A stretch of 16,758 nt of DNA, taken from positions 1 to 16,758 of the forward strand of contig JAAPAA010000038.1 of NCBI GenBank assembly GCA_012274165.1. Direction: 5' to 3'. The DNA comes from Thiobacillaceae bacterium. Its GTDB lineage: Bacteria > Pseudomonadota > Gammaproteobacteria > Burkholderiales > Thiobacillaceae. The translations under genes were made by a program, and so were the position numbers. Of the stretch, positions 6,996-14,959 are shown piece after piece. The notes under the pieces are model-generated. The model saw nothing but the letters and a program-made list of their open reading frames with translations. It had not been told where the DNA came from and searched no databases. The first letter of the stretch is position 1, and the number at the start of each line of letters is the position of its first letter.

Positions 6996-8882
6996 CTACC
7001 CAGCCTGCTTTGCCTCCAGCGCTTCCCAGCGCGCCAGCGCATCGAGCAACTCGGTATCGATCGCCTCGCTGCGGGACTGCAGCTTGGCCGCTCCCTTTGG
7101 ATCGGTCTGATATAGCGCTGGGTCAGCCAGTCGCGCTGCGATATCCATTTGCTCGGTTTCCAGCTGCTGGATCTGCGCGGGCAGCGCTTCGAGTTCGCGC
7201 GCGTCCTTGTAATTCAGTTTGGATTTGGGTGCGGGTTTGACGGTAACGGGTTTGGTCGCCTCTGTCTTTGCGACCAGCGCCTGGGTTTGCTGTCGCTTCC
7301 AGGCCAGCCAGTCGCCATAGCCGCCGACGATTTCGGTCAGCTTGCCGTCACCCTCAAACACGATCGATTGCGTCACCACGTTATCAAGGAAGGTGCGGTC
7401 GTGCGAAACGATCAATACGGTGCCGCTGTATTCCTGCAGCAACTGCTCCAGCAATTCCAGGGTGTCGATGTCAAGGTCATTGGTCGGCTCGTCCAGCACC
7501 AGCAGATTGGCCGGACGCGCAAACAGCCGCGCCAGCAATAACCGGTTGCGCTCGCCACCCGACAAAGCCGAAACCTTGGCACGCGAACGCTCGGCGGGGA
7601 ACAAAAAATCTTCCAGATAGCTGATGACGTGCTTGCGCTGCCCGCCAATTTCAACAAAGTCCGAACCGGGCGCAATGGTGTCGATCAGGGTGGCATCGTC
7701 GTTCAACTGGTTGCGAAACTGGTCGAAATAGGCGACTTCTAGCTTGGTGCCCTGCTTGATCGTGCCGGACGTCGGCTGCAATTCACCGAGGATCAGGCGG
7801 ATCAGCGTGGTTTTGCCCGCACCGTTCGGCCCCAGCAGCCCCAGCTTGTCGCCGCGCAACAGGGTGCCAGTGAAATCGCGGATTAGCGTGCGGTCATCGT
7901 AGCCGTAGCTGATGTGATCCATCTCGGCGACGATCTTGCCCGAACGCTCGCCGGAGTCGATCTGGAAGCCCACCTGTCCGGTCTGGCCGATGCGCGCTTC
8001 GCGGGTAAGGCGCAAGGCTTCGAGCCGCCGCACCCGGCCTTCGTCGCGGCAGCGCCGCGCTTTCACGCCCTTGCGGATCCAGACTTCCTCCTGTTTCCAG
8101 AACTTGTCGAATTTCTGGTTGTGCACTTCCTCAATCTCAAGCTGTTCGGCCTTCTTGAGCTGATATGCGCTGAAATTACCCTGATATTCGCGCAACTGGC
8201 CGCGATCAAGCTCGACAATGCGGTTGGCGACATTATCCAGAAAGCGCCGGTCATGGGTAATGAACAGCAGCGCGCCCTTGAACTCCTTGAGCAGGCTTTC
8301 CAGCCATTCAATCGCTGCAAAGTCGAGGTGGTTGGTCGGCTCGTCGAGCAACAGCAACTCGGGCTCGGTGACCAGCGCGCGCGCCAGCGCCACCCGCTTT
8401 TTCAGGCCGCCGGACAGGGTCTCGACCGTGCGATCGGCATCGAGTCCCAAGCGCTGCATGGTTTCCTCCACCCGGCTGTTGAGCCGCCAGGCGTCGTGAA
8501 TTTCCAGTTCGTGCGACAGCCGCTCAAGGTCTTCAAACGCATCCATGTCGCCTTCGGCCACGCGATGCGCGGCGTCGTGATAATCGGCAAGCAGGCGTTG
8601 CGCCTCGCCCACGCCCTCGGCCACCGCCTCGAACACCGTGTGGCCGGGCTGGAATTGCGGCTCCTGCGGTACATAGGCCAGCTTCAGCGCCGGCTTGCGC
8701 CAGACGTCGCCCGCATCCGGTGGGTTGATTCCGGCGATGACTTTCAGCAGGCTGGACTTGCCGGTGCCATTGCGGCCGATCAGGCCGATGCGCTCGCCCG
8801 CATCGACCACCAAAGAAGCGCCGTCCAGCAGCGGGTGGTGGCCATAGGCCAATTCGAGGCGGTCAAAAGTAAGTAAAGGCAT
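6996..8882 (-). CDS. uup: ABC-F family ATPase, Uup type
   Basis: Cytosolic ABC protein with two nucleotide-binding domains and no membrane segment. Uup of E. coli is linked to tolerance of branched DNA, precise transposon excision and ribosome function. In the 628 residues the first domain has Walker A GRNGTGKS (36-43), signature LSGGLKKR (156-163) and Walker B LLLLDEP (176-182). The linker (about 240-310) is rich in charged and aromatic residues and joins to the second domain, with GPNGAGKT (351-358), LSGGERNR (440-447) and LLVLDEP (460-466). The tail from about 555 is predicted helical or coiled coil, typical of Uup rather than shorter ABC-F members such as EttA. It starts 30 bases after pxpA without a clear Shine-Dalgarno sequence. 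The exact ABC-F subgroup is inferred from the C-terminal domain and length. Confidence 0.9.
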   Translation of the reverse strand: MPLLTFDRLELAYGHHPLLDGASLVVDAGERIGLIGRNGTGKSSLLKVIAGINPPDAGDVWRKPALKLAYVPQEPQFQPGHTVFEAVAEGVGEAQRLLADYHDAAHRVAEGDMDAFEDLERLSHELEIHDAWRLNSRVEETMQRLGLDADRTVETLSGGLKKRVALARALVTEPELLLLDEPTNHLDFAAIEWLESLLKEFKGALLFITHDRRFLDNVANRIVELDRGQLREYQGNFSAYQLKKAEQLEIEEVHNQKFDKFWKQEEVWIRKGVKARRCRDEGRVRRLEALRLTREARIGQTGQVGFQIDSGERSGKIVAEMDHISYGYDDRTLIRDFTGTLLRGDKLGLLGPNGAGKTTLIRLILGELQPTSGTIKQGTKLEVAYFDQFRNQLNDDATLIDTIAPGSDFVEIGGQRKHVISYLEDFLFPAERSRAKVSALSGGERNRLLLARLFARPANLLVLDEPTNDLDIDTLELLEQLLQEYSGTVLIVSHDRTFLDNVVTQSIVFEGDGKLTEIVGGYGDWLAWKRQQTQALVAKTEATKPVTVKPAPKSKLNYKDARELEALPAQIQQLETEQMDIAARLADPALYQTDPKGAAKLQSRSEAIDTELLDALARWEALEAKQAG

Positions 8883-8912
8883 GATCTGGCGGTAAAAAGA
8901 GCGAGTGCGGGA

Positions 8913-9623
8913 TTATCCGCGATTGAGCGCGGCATGGACGGCGCGCGCAATATTTAATGCGTCAGGGGTGTCGCTGTGCAGGCAAATCGTGTCCGCCTGC
9001 ACCACAATGCGGTCGCCGCTCAAGCTGCCGATCGGCCGACCACGCGCCAACGCGACAGCCTGCGCGGCAGCAACCCGGGGGTCGACAATCAGCGCACCGC
9101 TGGTTTCACGTGAAACCAGCTGGCCGCTGTTCTGATAGCGGCGGTCGGCAAACGCCTCGTTCAGCACCGCCAGCCCGCTGGCTTGCCCAGCAGCGATCAG
9201 CTGCGAACCCGACAGGCCCACCACTACCAGCGCCGGATCCAGCGCCGCCACCGCCCGCACAATCGCCTGCGCCGTAACCGCATCGCGCGCGGCCACGTTG
9301 TACAAGGCGCCGTGCGGCTTGACATGTACCAGCCGCAACCCCAGCCGCGCGGCCTGTTCAGCCAGAGATTCAGTTTGCTGCGTCACCCATGCCACGATCT
9401 CCTCGGCTGTCGCCGCCCGATCCCGGCGACCGAATTGCGCGCGATTGGGATAACTCGGGTGCGCGCCCACCGCCACGCCATGTTCGGATGCCAGCCGCAA
9501 GGCGGCACTCATGCTGGCGGCGTCACCGGCATGGCCGCCGCAGGCAATCGACACCCGGTTCAGATACGGCATCAGGCTGGCGTCGTCGCAGCCTTCGCCG
9601 ACATCGGCATTCAGTTCGATCAT
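8913..9623 (-). CDS. pxpA: 5-oxoprolinase subunit PxpA (LamB/YcsF family)
   Basis: With PxpB and PxpC it forms the ATP-dependent 5-oxoprolinase that opens damaged or recycled pyroglutamate to glutamate. Family motifs run in order: LNADVGEG (4-11), ACGGHAGD (27-34), GAHPSYPNRAQFGRR (53-67), VKPHGALYN (101-109) and ADRRYQNSGQLVSR (159-172). I chose the ATG at 9623, giving 236 residues: it overlaps the pxpC stop as ATGA and has AAGG 7 bases upstream, and the protein then begins MIELNADVGEG like its relatives. An in-frame ATG at 9644 would add 7 residues but has no ribosome binding site. Codons 170-174 (VSRET) are made by a parS site where relatives such as the E. coli protein read LVPR. It is the last of the three pxp genes, ahead of uup. 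Confidence 0.95.
   Translation of the reverse strand: MIELNADVGEGCDDASLMPYLNRVSIACGGHAGDAASMSAALRLASEHGVAVGAHPSYPNRAQFGRRDRAATAEEIVAWVTQQTESLAEQAARLGLRLVHVKPHGALYNVAARDAVTAQAIVRAVAALDPALVVVGLSGSQLIAAGQASGLAVLNEAFADRRYQNSGQLVSRETSGALIVDPRVAAAQAVALARGRPIGSLSGDRIVVQADTICLHSDTPDALNIARAVHAALNRG
9099..9120. promoter_or_regulatory. parS: parS centromere site inside pxpA
   Basis: A 22-base perfect palindrome, the longest of the three sites with this core. It holds GTTTCACGTGAAAC (9103-9116) with symmetric flanks GCTG and CAGC. It lies in pxpA codons 170-174 and is expected to be a ParB loading site about 5.5 kb from parB. Confidence 0.93.
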
Positions 9624-10549
9624 TCGGTTTCCTTGATTGGCCATGTTGCAAAGGCCAGCGCCTGCGCTGCTTCGACTTCGATGGTTTCAAACCGCACCGC
9701 ATCGCCTGGCTGCAGTTGCGCCAGCCACGGCCACTCCGCAGCAATCACCCCGGCAATCACCGGATAACCACCGGTGACCGGGCCATCCCAGCCCAGAATG
9801 ATCGGCTGGCCGTCGGGCGGAACCTGAACTGCACCGGGCAATACCCCCTGCGATGGCAGTTCAAGCCGGCGATGCGTGACCGCTGCCCCGCGCAGCCGCA
9901 AGCCGCGCCGGTCGGACGCTGCCTCCACCCGATAAGGGCTGCTGAAAAAAGCCGCCAGCCCGGCATCATCGAACCATTCTGTCTGCGGCCCCGCGACCAC
10001 GCGCAGACATTTATGCCCTTCAGGGTGCGCTCCGGCGGAGCGGGCCGGCGGCTGCGCACGCAGCCGCCGCACTTCTCCACGTTCACCTCCCGTGGGCAAC
10101 GTGTCCCCGGCTTGCAGCGCCCGCCCCTGAAACCCACCAAAACCGGCGGGTAGGCATGTGCTGCGGCTGCCCATCACCAACGGCACCGCCAGCCCCCCGC
10201 GCACCGCCAACCAGCAACGGCACCCGGCCTCCGCACGCCCCAGCGTCAGGGTCTCGCCGGCTGCCAGCACCAGCGTTGTGTTCCACACTACCGCTGCGCT
10301 GCTGCTGCGGGTGGCCGCACAGCGCGCGCCGGTCAGCGCCACCACGCCGCCCGCAGGAAAGCGCAACGCGGGGCCGGACAACGTGACTTCCAAGCCTGCC
10401 GCACGGGTATCGTTGCCCACCAGACAATTTGCTGCTGCCAGCGCTGCCGGATCAGCCGCACCGCCCACCGGCACGCCGAGTGCGCCATAACCGAATCGCC
10501 CCTGATCCATCACCAGATCGCACAGACCGGCACGCAAGACTTCAATCAT
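9620..10549 (-). CDS. pxpC: 5-oxoprolinase subunit PxpC (biotin-dependent carboxylase-like)
   Basis: Subunit of 5-oxoprolinase, often mis-annotated as urea amidolyase or allophanate hydrolase subunit 2. The 309-residue protein starts MIEVLRAGLCDLVMDQGRFG and shows the family features GVPVGGAADPAALAAANCLVGN near 25-46, WLAVRGGL near 112-119 and, towards the end, SQGVLPGAVQVPPDGQPIIL and DGPVTGGYPVIAGV. Length is normal for the family. It overlaps pxpB by ATGA (10546-10549) upstream and pxpA by ATGA downstream, so the three subunits are probably made together from one message. Several short arginine- and alanine-rich stretches (about 160-185) are less conserved in character. Confidence 0.93.
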   Translation of the reverse strand: MIEVLRAGLCDLVMDQGRFGYGALGVPVGGAADPAALAAANCLVGNDTRAAGLEVTLSGPALRFPAGGVVALTGARCAATRSSSAAVVWNTTLVLAAGETLTLGRAEAGCRCWLAVRGGLAVPLVMGSRSTCLPAGFGGFQGRALQAGDTLPTGGERGEVRRLRAQPPARSAGAHPEGHKCLRVVAGPQTEWFDDAGLAAFFSSPYRVEAASDRRGLRLRGAAVTHRRLELPSQGVLPGAVQVPPDGQPIILGWDGPVTGGYPVIAGVIAAEWPWLAQLQPGDAVRFETIEVEAAQALAFATWPIKETE

Positions 10550-11223
10550 GCTGGAACGAAACGCACACGGTCACCCGGCAACAGCAGGGTGGGGGCTGCG
10601 CGCAGCGGATCGAACAACACGGCGCCGGTGTGGCCAATCAGGTGCCAGCCGCCGGGGCCGCTGGCCGGATAGATGCCGCAGTAGCCGCCGCCAACCGCCA
10701 CGCTCCCCGCAGGCACGCGCACCCGCGGCGACGCCCGGCGCGGCGCGTGCAGCCCGGGTGGCAAACCGCGCAAATACGGAAAACCCGGCTGGAATCCCAA
10801 AAAGGCGACCGTATATTCCACCGCCGAATGGCGATTTATATATGTTGCCTTGTCCATTCCCGCCTGTTGCGCCAGCTCGGCCAAGTCGGGCCCCGCCGCA
10901 CCGCCATATTCAACGGCGATTTCATGCAGCGCGGTGCTTACCACAGGCGCGCTTACCGAAGCTTCAACCAGCGCCTGTCGCAACGCCGCCGAAACCGCTT
11001 CGCCCCGATGCACAATCAGCAACACGCTGCCATCTGCCGGGATAATGTCCTCAATTTCCGGTAAATTGAGCTTGGCAAGCGCGGCATAGTGCGCCAGCGT
11101 CGCGTCGCCCGTTGCCAGCCGCAAACCGCGCTCGCTCACCCAACGCCATGCTGCGCCGGGAGGTGGTTGACCCATTTCTGGCTTTGCCATAGGGTAAAAG
11201 CCCGGTTCGGAGTGGTGTGTCAT
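10546..11223 (-). CDS. pxpB: 5-oxoprolinase subunit PxpB (KipI family)
   Basis: KipI-like subunit of 5-oxoprolinase, first gene of the pxpB-pxpC-pxpA set. The homologous part begins near residue 26 (WRWVSERGLRLATGD) and includes VEYGGAAGPDL (104-114), SAVEYTVAFLGFQPGFPYL (133-151), APRRASPRVRVPAGSV (160-175) and GPGGWHLIGHT (189-199), all typical of PxpB. Start choice is uncertain: the ATG at 11223 has AGGG at about 6 bases and gives 225 residues; the ATG at 11190 gives 214 residues, near the usual length, but lacks a good ribosome site. With the first start, its start codon overlaps that of the divergent peptidase pseudogene in the tetranucleotide CATG (11221-11224), so its promoter must lie inside that pseudogene. 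Confidence 0.93.
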   Translation of the reverse strand: MTHHSEPGFYPMAKPEMGQPPPGAAWRWVSERGLRLATGDATLAHYAALAKLNLPEIEDIIPADGSVLLIVHRGEAVSAALRQALVEASVSAPVVSTALHEIAVEYGGAAGPDLAELAQQAGMDKATYINRHSAVEYTVAFLGFQPGFPYLRGLPPGLHAPRRASPRVRVPAGSVAVGGGYCGIYPASGPGGWHLIGHTGAVLFDPLRAAPTLLLPGDRVRFVPA

Positions 11224-12300
11224 GCGAACCCTATTCGCGGTGATTCTAGTGGCGGCAAGTGTACTGGCAACGCCCGCGCTTGCGCCATGAGCGCGGTCAT
11301 CCGGCGCTCACGCAAGATCCGGCCGCGCGCCCGAAAAAAATCGTGCGCAGGTTTGCCCGCGCCGGCACTCGCCCCCCTGCAGGCCGACCAGCTCGAAGCC
11401 CACATTGGCCGGTACGAACGTGTCGCGCAATCGGTATTTGTGTATGGTCGTAGCGAGATGGATGCGTGGGCGCACAAGAAAAACGAATTCGACTACACCG
11501 TCGGCCCCGGCCTGGCGTTGCTCTATCCCGGATTCAAAGGCCGCCTCCACGTCCATCTGCTCAACGCGCAGCACATCAACGCGTTCGCTCTGCCCAACGG
11601 CAGCGTTTATGTAAACGCCGGCCTGATCGCGCGCTTCCAGAACGAAGCCCGGCTCGCCACCGTGATGGCGCACGAAGGCGCGCACTTCACCCACCGCTAC
11701 TCGCTGCAGCAGGCCGAACAGGCCAAGAACGCCAGCGCGTTTGCACTGGTGGTCGCCATGCTCGGCGTTCCGCTGGTCGGCGACCTCGTCGCGTTTTCGT
11801 CGATGTTCGGCTACTCACAGGAGCACGAGCACCATGCCGACGAAATCGGCTACCAGTGGCTTGCCACCGGCTACGACCCGCGCGAATCGGTCCGCACCTT
11901 CGAGCAGCTGCTGGCCGAGATCAGGGCCACCGCAGACATCCAGGAACCGTTTTTTTGCCAGTCACCCCAAGCTGCAGGAACGCATCGACCACTTCAGTGA
12001 CCTGTCGAAAAACGCCAGCGGCAGCGAAACCGCACGCAAGCGCTACTTCGACACCACTGCCGCGCCGCGCCTCGTCTCGCTTGACGCCGACCACGCCGCG
12101 TACCGCTACAAGCAGCTCATTCTCGTGCTGACCGACCCTGGACGCCGTTCTGAATACCCGCCCGAGGCCGCCGTATTACCTGGGCGAAGCCTATCGCCCG
12201 CGCGGCGAAACGGGCGATTCCGAACGCGCAGAAGCCAAATACCGCAGCGCGATGCAGGCTGCGCCGCAATTCGCCCCGCCGTATCGTGCACTTGGCCTGG
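11222..12300 (+). pseudogene. Frameshifted M48 family metallopeptidase with TPR-like tail
   Basis: Remains of a periplasmic zinc metallopeptidase of the BepA/YfgC-like M48 type. The ATG at 11222, with GGAG 9 bases upstream, opens a signal peptide ending ATPALA, but that frame stops at 11288-11290. The peptidase body continues in another frame from about 11340 to 11956 with NAFALPNGSVYVNAGL, the zinc site HEGAH and the downstream EHEHHADEIGYQWL. At a run of seven T (11950-11956) the frame changes again; reading one T fewer gives PFFASHPKLQERIDHFSDL. Near 12165 a further extra base separates this from YYLGEAYRPRGETGD and a TPR-like helix pair ending PYRALGL. The C-terminus then runs directly into the next broken gene. 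Conserved residues survive between the shifts, so decay is recent or these are sequence errors. A 304-codon open frame (11089-12000) covers the catalytic part alone. Confidence 0.82.
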
Positions 12301-12810
12301 GTGCTGGCCAGCCGCGCCGTCTGTACCACCTGGACGCACGTCGACTCCAGCAGCGGGTCGAAACCAGAACCAGCGATTACACCGTCGAACTGCCGCTCGG
12401 CTGGGTTCAAATTCTCCGACAGCAGCAACACCTTCATCACCCGCGACGGCCCCGCGCTGAATGCCTCGTCGTTTACCGTCAGTTGCACGATATCAAGCTG
12501 CCGCACACCAAGCGCATCACCCGTGGCGACATGCTGCCGCACGAACTCGCCGAACTCGCGCTGGCCGAATGGAAAAGCAGCGACGCCACCGCAACTGCAA
12601 GTGTTTTTCAACACCCCCGCCAGCCTCGGCGGCCAGCCCGCCGTGCGTTTGCACATCCGCTACAAAACGAACGCGGCCTGCCGATCGAGCGCGTCATGAT
12701 CGACGCCAAAGACCGCCTCATCCTGCAATACGAAGCCGCCGGGAATTGTCTGTTTTCAGCGCAGCCTGCCTGATTTCGACGCGATGGCGGCAAGCGTGCG
12801 CTTGCCGTAA
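12301..12810 (+). pseudogene. Frameshifted small lipoprotein-like gene (hypothetical)
   Basis: Pieces of one small exported protein can be followed through alternating frames: a lipobox-like end with Cys (codon 12322-12324) then TTWTHVDSSSG; SDYTVELPLGW (from 12372); KFSDSSNTFITRDGPALN; LVVYRQLHDIKLPHTKRITR and DMLPHELAELALAEWKSSDAT; QVFFNTPASLGGQPAVRLHI; ERGLPIERVMIDAKDRLIL; and FQRSLPDFDAMAASVRLP ending in TAA at 12808-12810. At least five single-base shifts separate them. Single-base repairs restore one continuous protein, for example one T fewer at 12406-12407 gives GWVKFSDS. The pattern resembles a family of uncharacterised proteobacterial lipoproteins with DMLPxELAE and NTPA motifs; this is from memory. 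The signal peptide start is missing and appears fused to the end of the peptidase pseudogene. Confidence 0.7.
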
Positions 12811-12816
12811 TTTTTT
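12789..12816 (+). terminator. Rho-independent terminator after the pseudogene belt
   Basis: GGCAAGC (12789-12795) pairs with GCTTGCC (12800-12806) around the loop GTGC, followed by GTAA and six T (12811-12816). The hairpin is part of the last codons of the lipoprotein-like pseudogene and its TAA lies in the spacer before the T tract. It would separate that unit from lapD. Confidence 0.75.
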
Positions 12817-12958
12817 CCGGATGTAGGCGTTTTCGGATGACAATGCAGCGGCTCATCGCGTCTGAACAATCTGCCTGACGGCATCAAGTCCAGTCCGGAG
12901 CAATCCGATATCAGATAGCGCAGCAGCTTGCATGCCAGAACACGCTCACAAGGATTAC
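12817..12958. other. Leader gap before lapD, no clear promoter
   Basis: A 142-base stretch between the terminator and lapD. It contains the lapD ribosome binding site AAGGA near its 3' end and no convincing sigma70 pair, palindrome or open frame. The lapD promoter is presumably here. Confidence 0.5.
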
Positions 12959-14911
12959 ATGAAGCCCACCATCAGCCTGAAAACCCTGCTCGCCGGCCTG
13001 CTCGCACTGAGCTTTCTGTTACTTGGACTAACGCTATTCCTCGCCAACCTGTCCGGTACCCGCGACTTTTTGCAACGGCAATTAGTCAGCCACGCGCAGG
13101 GCACCGCCAACACGCTGGCGCGGCAACTGAGCAACGAGCCGGACGCCACTGCAAGCCGCGTCGACGGCCTGTTCGACAACGGTTACTACCAGCGCATCAC
13201 CCTCAGCCAACCCGATGGGACCATCCTGCTGGAAAGCGCCTTCCCGATGCAGGTAGACGGCGTTCCTGACTGGTTCGTACGCATGCTGCCGCTGGACGTG
13301 GCCAACGGTCAAGCCGAAGCCCTATCCGACGGCAAACGCACGATCATTCAGATCAGCAGTCATCCCGGCTTTGCCTATCAGCAAATGTGGATCATTGCCC
13401 GCAACACTCTGTGGCTGACGCTGCTGTTCCTGACGATTGCTACCCTGCTCGGGGCCGCCTTGCTGGCACGCGCGCTGGCGCCTTTGCGCAAAATGGAACA
13501 GCTGGCGCTGAAGGCGGCCGAGGGCGAGTTCACCCGCCTCGACCCCCTGCCCCGGGTACGCGAACTGCATCACATCAGCCTGTCGCTCAACCGCATGTCC
13601 GACGTGGTCGGCCGCATGCTGGTCGACAAATCCGCCCTGGTGCAAAAACTGCAAGCCGATCTGTATCAGGATCCGCATACCGGGCTGGCCAACCGCGCCT
13701 TCTTCCTCCCCATCCTGCTCGACACCCTGAATGAACACGGCCACACCTGCGGCCTGATCCTGTTGCAGGTGGACGGGTTAAATGCCTGCAACAGCCGTCT
13801 CGGGCGCGAAGCGGGCGACCGCCTGATTCGCGCCGTCGCCGCCGCCATCCGCACTGCCGAAACCAGCCCCGGCGAGCGGCTTCCCGCCGATCACGTAGCG
13901 CGCATCGACGGCGCCCAGTTCGGCGTCATTCTCGAATACGCCGACGCCGACACCCTGCTTGGCCTGGCCGACAAACTGGCGCATGCCGCCACCCTGGCCA
14001 TCCATGAAACCGGTCTGGAAAACTGCTGCGCCGTTTACGCGGGCGCGGCCCTGGCCGAAGCAAGCCACACCACCCCGCACGAGATCACAACGGTCAGTTC
14101 CAGCCTGCTGACGCGCGCCGACAGCGCCCTGCGCGATGCAAAACTCGGGCCGTCCGGCAGCAGTCGTCTGGCTGCCGGCGTCACCCCCGCCACCGACTCG
14201 CTGCGCACCCTGATGCGGCAGGCGGTGCAGGATGCCCAGTTAAGCATCGAGTGGCAGCCCGTGCTGCGCAACCACAATGGCGGGCTGGATCACATCGAGG
14301 CCCATGCCCGGCTCACACCCCCCAACGGCTCCATCCTGCCCGCGGGCGCCTTCGTCTACCTGGCCGAAGAGGTAGGCCGGGTCACCACGCTGGACAAGCT
14401 GATTCTGACCAGCGCCTGGACCGCCGAGCACGACCATCCCGTCGCTGCACGCTCGGTCAACCTGTCTGTCAGCAGCCTGCAGGACAGTGCCTTCGTCGAA
14501 TGGCTAAAGGGCTTTGTACCCTCACCAGAGCGGCTCTATCTCGAACTGCCCGCCCATCGCCTGGCCACTACGCCCAATGTCCAGCAGACGCTGCTCAACC
14601 TGCGTCAATGCGGATTCGGTATCGTGCTTGACCGCTTTGTTCCCCAGGCGCACACCCTCACCTGCCTGCACGACATCCGGCCGCACTGGGTCAAGGTGGA
14701 AGGCAGTTTGTGCCGGCAGGCCAAGGACAGCGTGGGCACCCGCGCCCTGCTCAAGGCACTGTGTGAATATGCCCACGAACTGGGCTGCAAGGTGGGCGCA
14801 ACCGGCATCGAGCACGATGACGAACTCGCCGTGCTGTACCAGCTGGGCTTCGATGCCGCCCAGGGACAGCTGTTCAAACAATCCGGCAATGACGCAAACA
14901 CAAGCGGATAA
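12959..14911 (+). CDS. lapD: LapD-like c-di-GMP receptor with degenerate GGDEF and EAL domains
   Basis: Inner-membrane protein that in Pseudomonas binds c-di-GMP through its EAL domain and then holds the periplasmic protease LapG away from a large adhesin, promoting attachment. The 650 residues (LapD of P. fluorescens is about the same length) show a first membrane helix (10-30), a periplasmic LapD/MoxY domain with LFDNGYYQ (71-78) and VPDWFVRML including Trp105, a second membrane helix (148-172), a HAMP region, and the S-helix plus YQDPHTGLANR (236-246). GGDEF is DGAQF (317-321). EAL is EAHAR (447-451); DDFG is LDRF (557-560), VKID is VKVE, and AEGVE is ATGIE. Catalysis is therefore unlikely in both domains. 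The ATG at 12959 has AAGGA 4 bases upstream; the ATG at 12932 lacks one. No LapG or adhesin gene is in the window. Confidence 0.88.
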   Translation: MKPTISLKTLLAGLLALSFLLLGLTLFLANLSGTRDFLQRQLVSHAQGTANTLARQLSNEPDATASRVDGLFDNGYYQRITLSQPDGTILLESAFPMQVDGVPDWFVRMLPLDVANGQAEALSDGKRTIIQISSHPGFAYQQMWIIARNTLWLTLLFLTIATLLGAALLARALAPLRKMEQLALKAAEGEFTRLDPLPRVRELHHISLSLNRMSDVVGRMLVDKSALVQKLQADLYQDPHTGLANRAFFLPILLDTLNEHGHTCGLILLQVDGLNACNSRLGREAGDRLIRAVAAAIRTAETSPGERLPADHVARIDGAQFGVILEYADADTLLGLADKLAHAATLAIHETGLENCCAVYAGAALAEASHTTPHEITTVSSSLLTRADSALRDAKLGPSGSSRLAAGVTPATDSLRTLMRQAVQDAQLSIEWQPVLRNHNGGLDHIEAHARLTPPNGSILPAGAFVYLAEEVGRVTTLDKLILTSAWTAEHDHPVAARSVNLSVSSLQDSAFVEWLKGFVPSPERLYLELPAHRLATTPNVQQTLLNLRQCGFGIVLDRFVPQAHTLTCLHDIRPHWVKVEGSLCRQAKDSVGTRALLKALCEYAHELGCKVGATGIEHDDELAVLYQLGFDAAQGQLFKQSGNDANTSG

Positions 14912-14959
14912 GCCCGGTGCACGCGAACGCCGGGCTCAATGCCTGATCGTCATCCAATA

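Noticed and set aside
9624..9644. pxpA start at 9644
   Set aside because: No ribosome binding site, and it lengthens the overlap with pxpC; the ATG at 9623 has AAGG and an ATGA overlap.
11089..11221. Upstream extension of the M48 reading frame to an ATG at 11089
   Set aside because: This part lies antisense to conserved pxpB sequence; the real start is the signal peptide ATG at 11222 in another frame.
11950..11956. Programmed slippage on the T7 run in the peptidase gene
   Set aside because: Attractive alone, but several further shifts without slippery sequence follow in the same gene and in its neighbour, so decay or sequence error explains it better.
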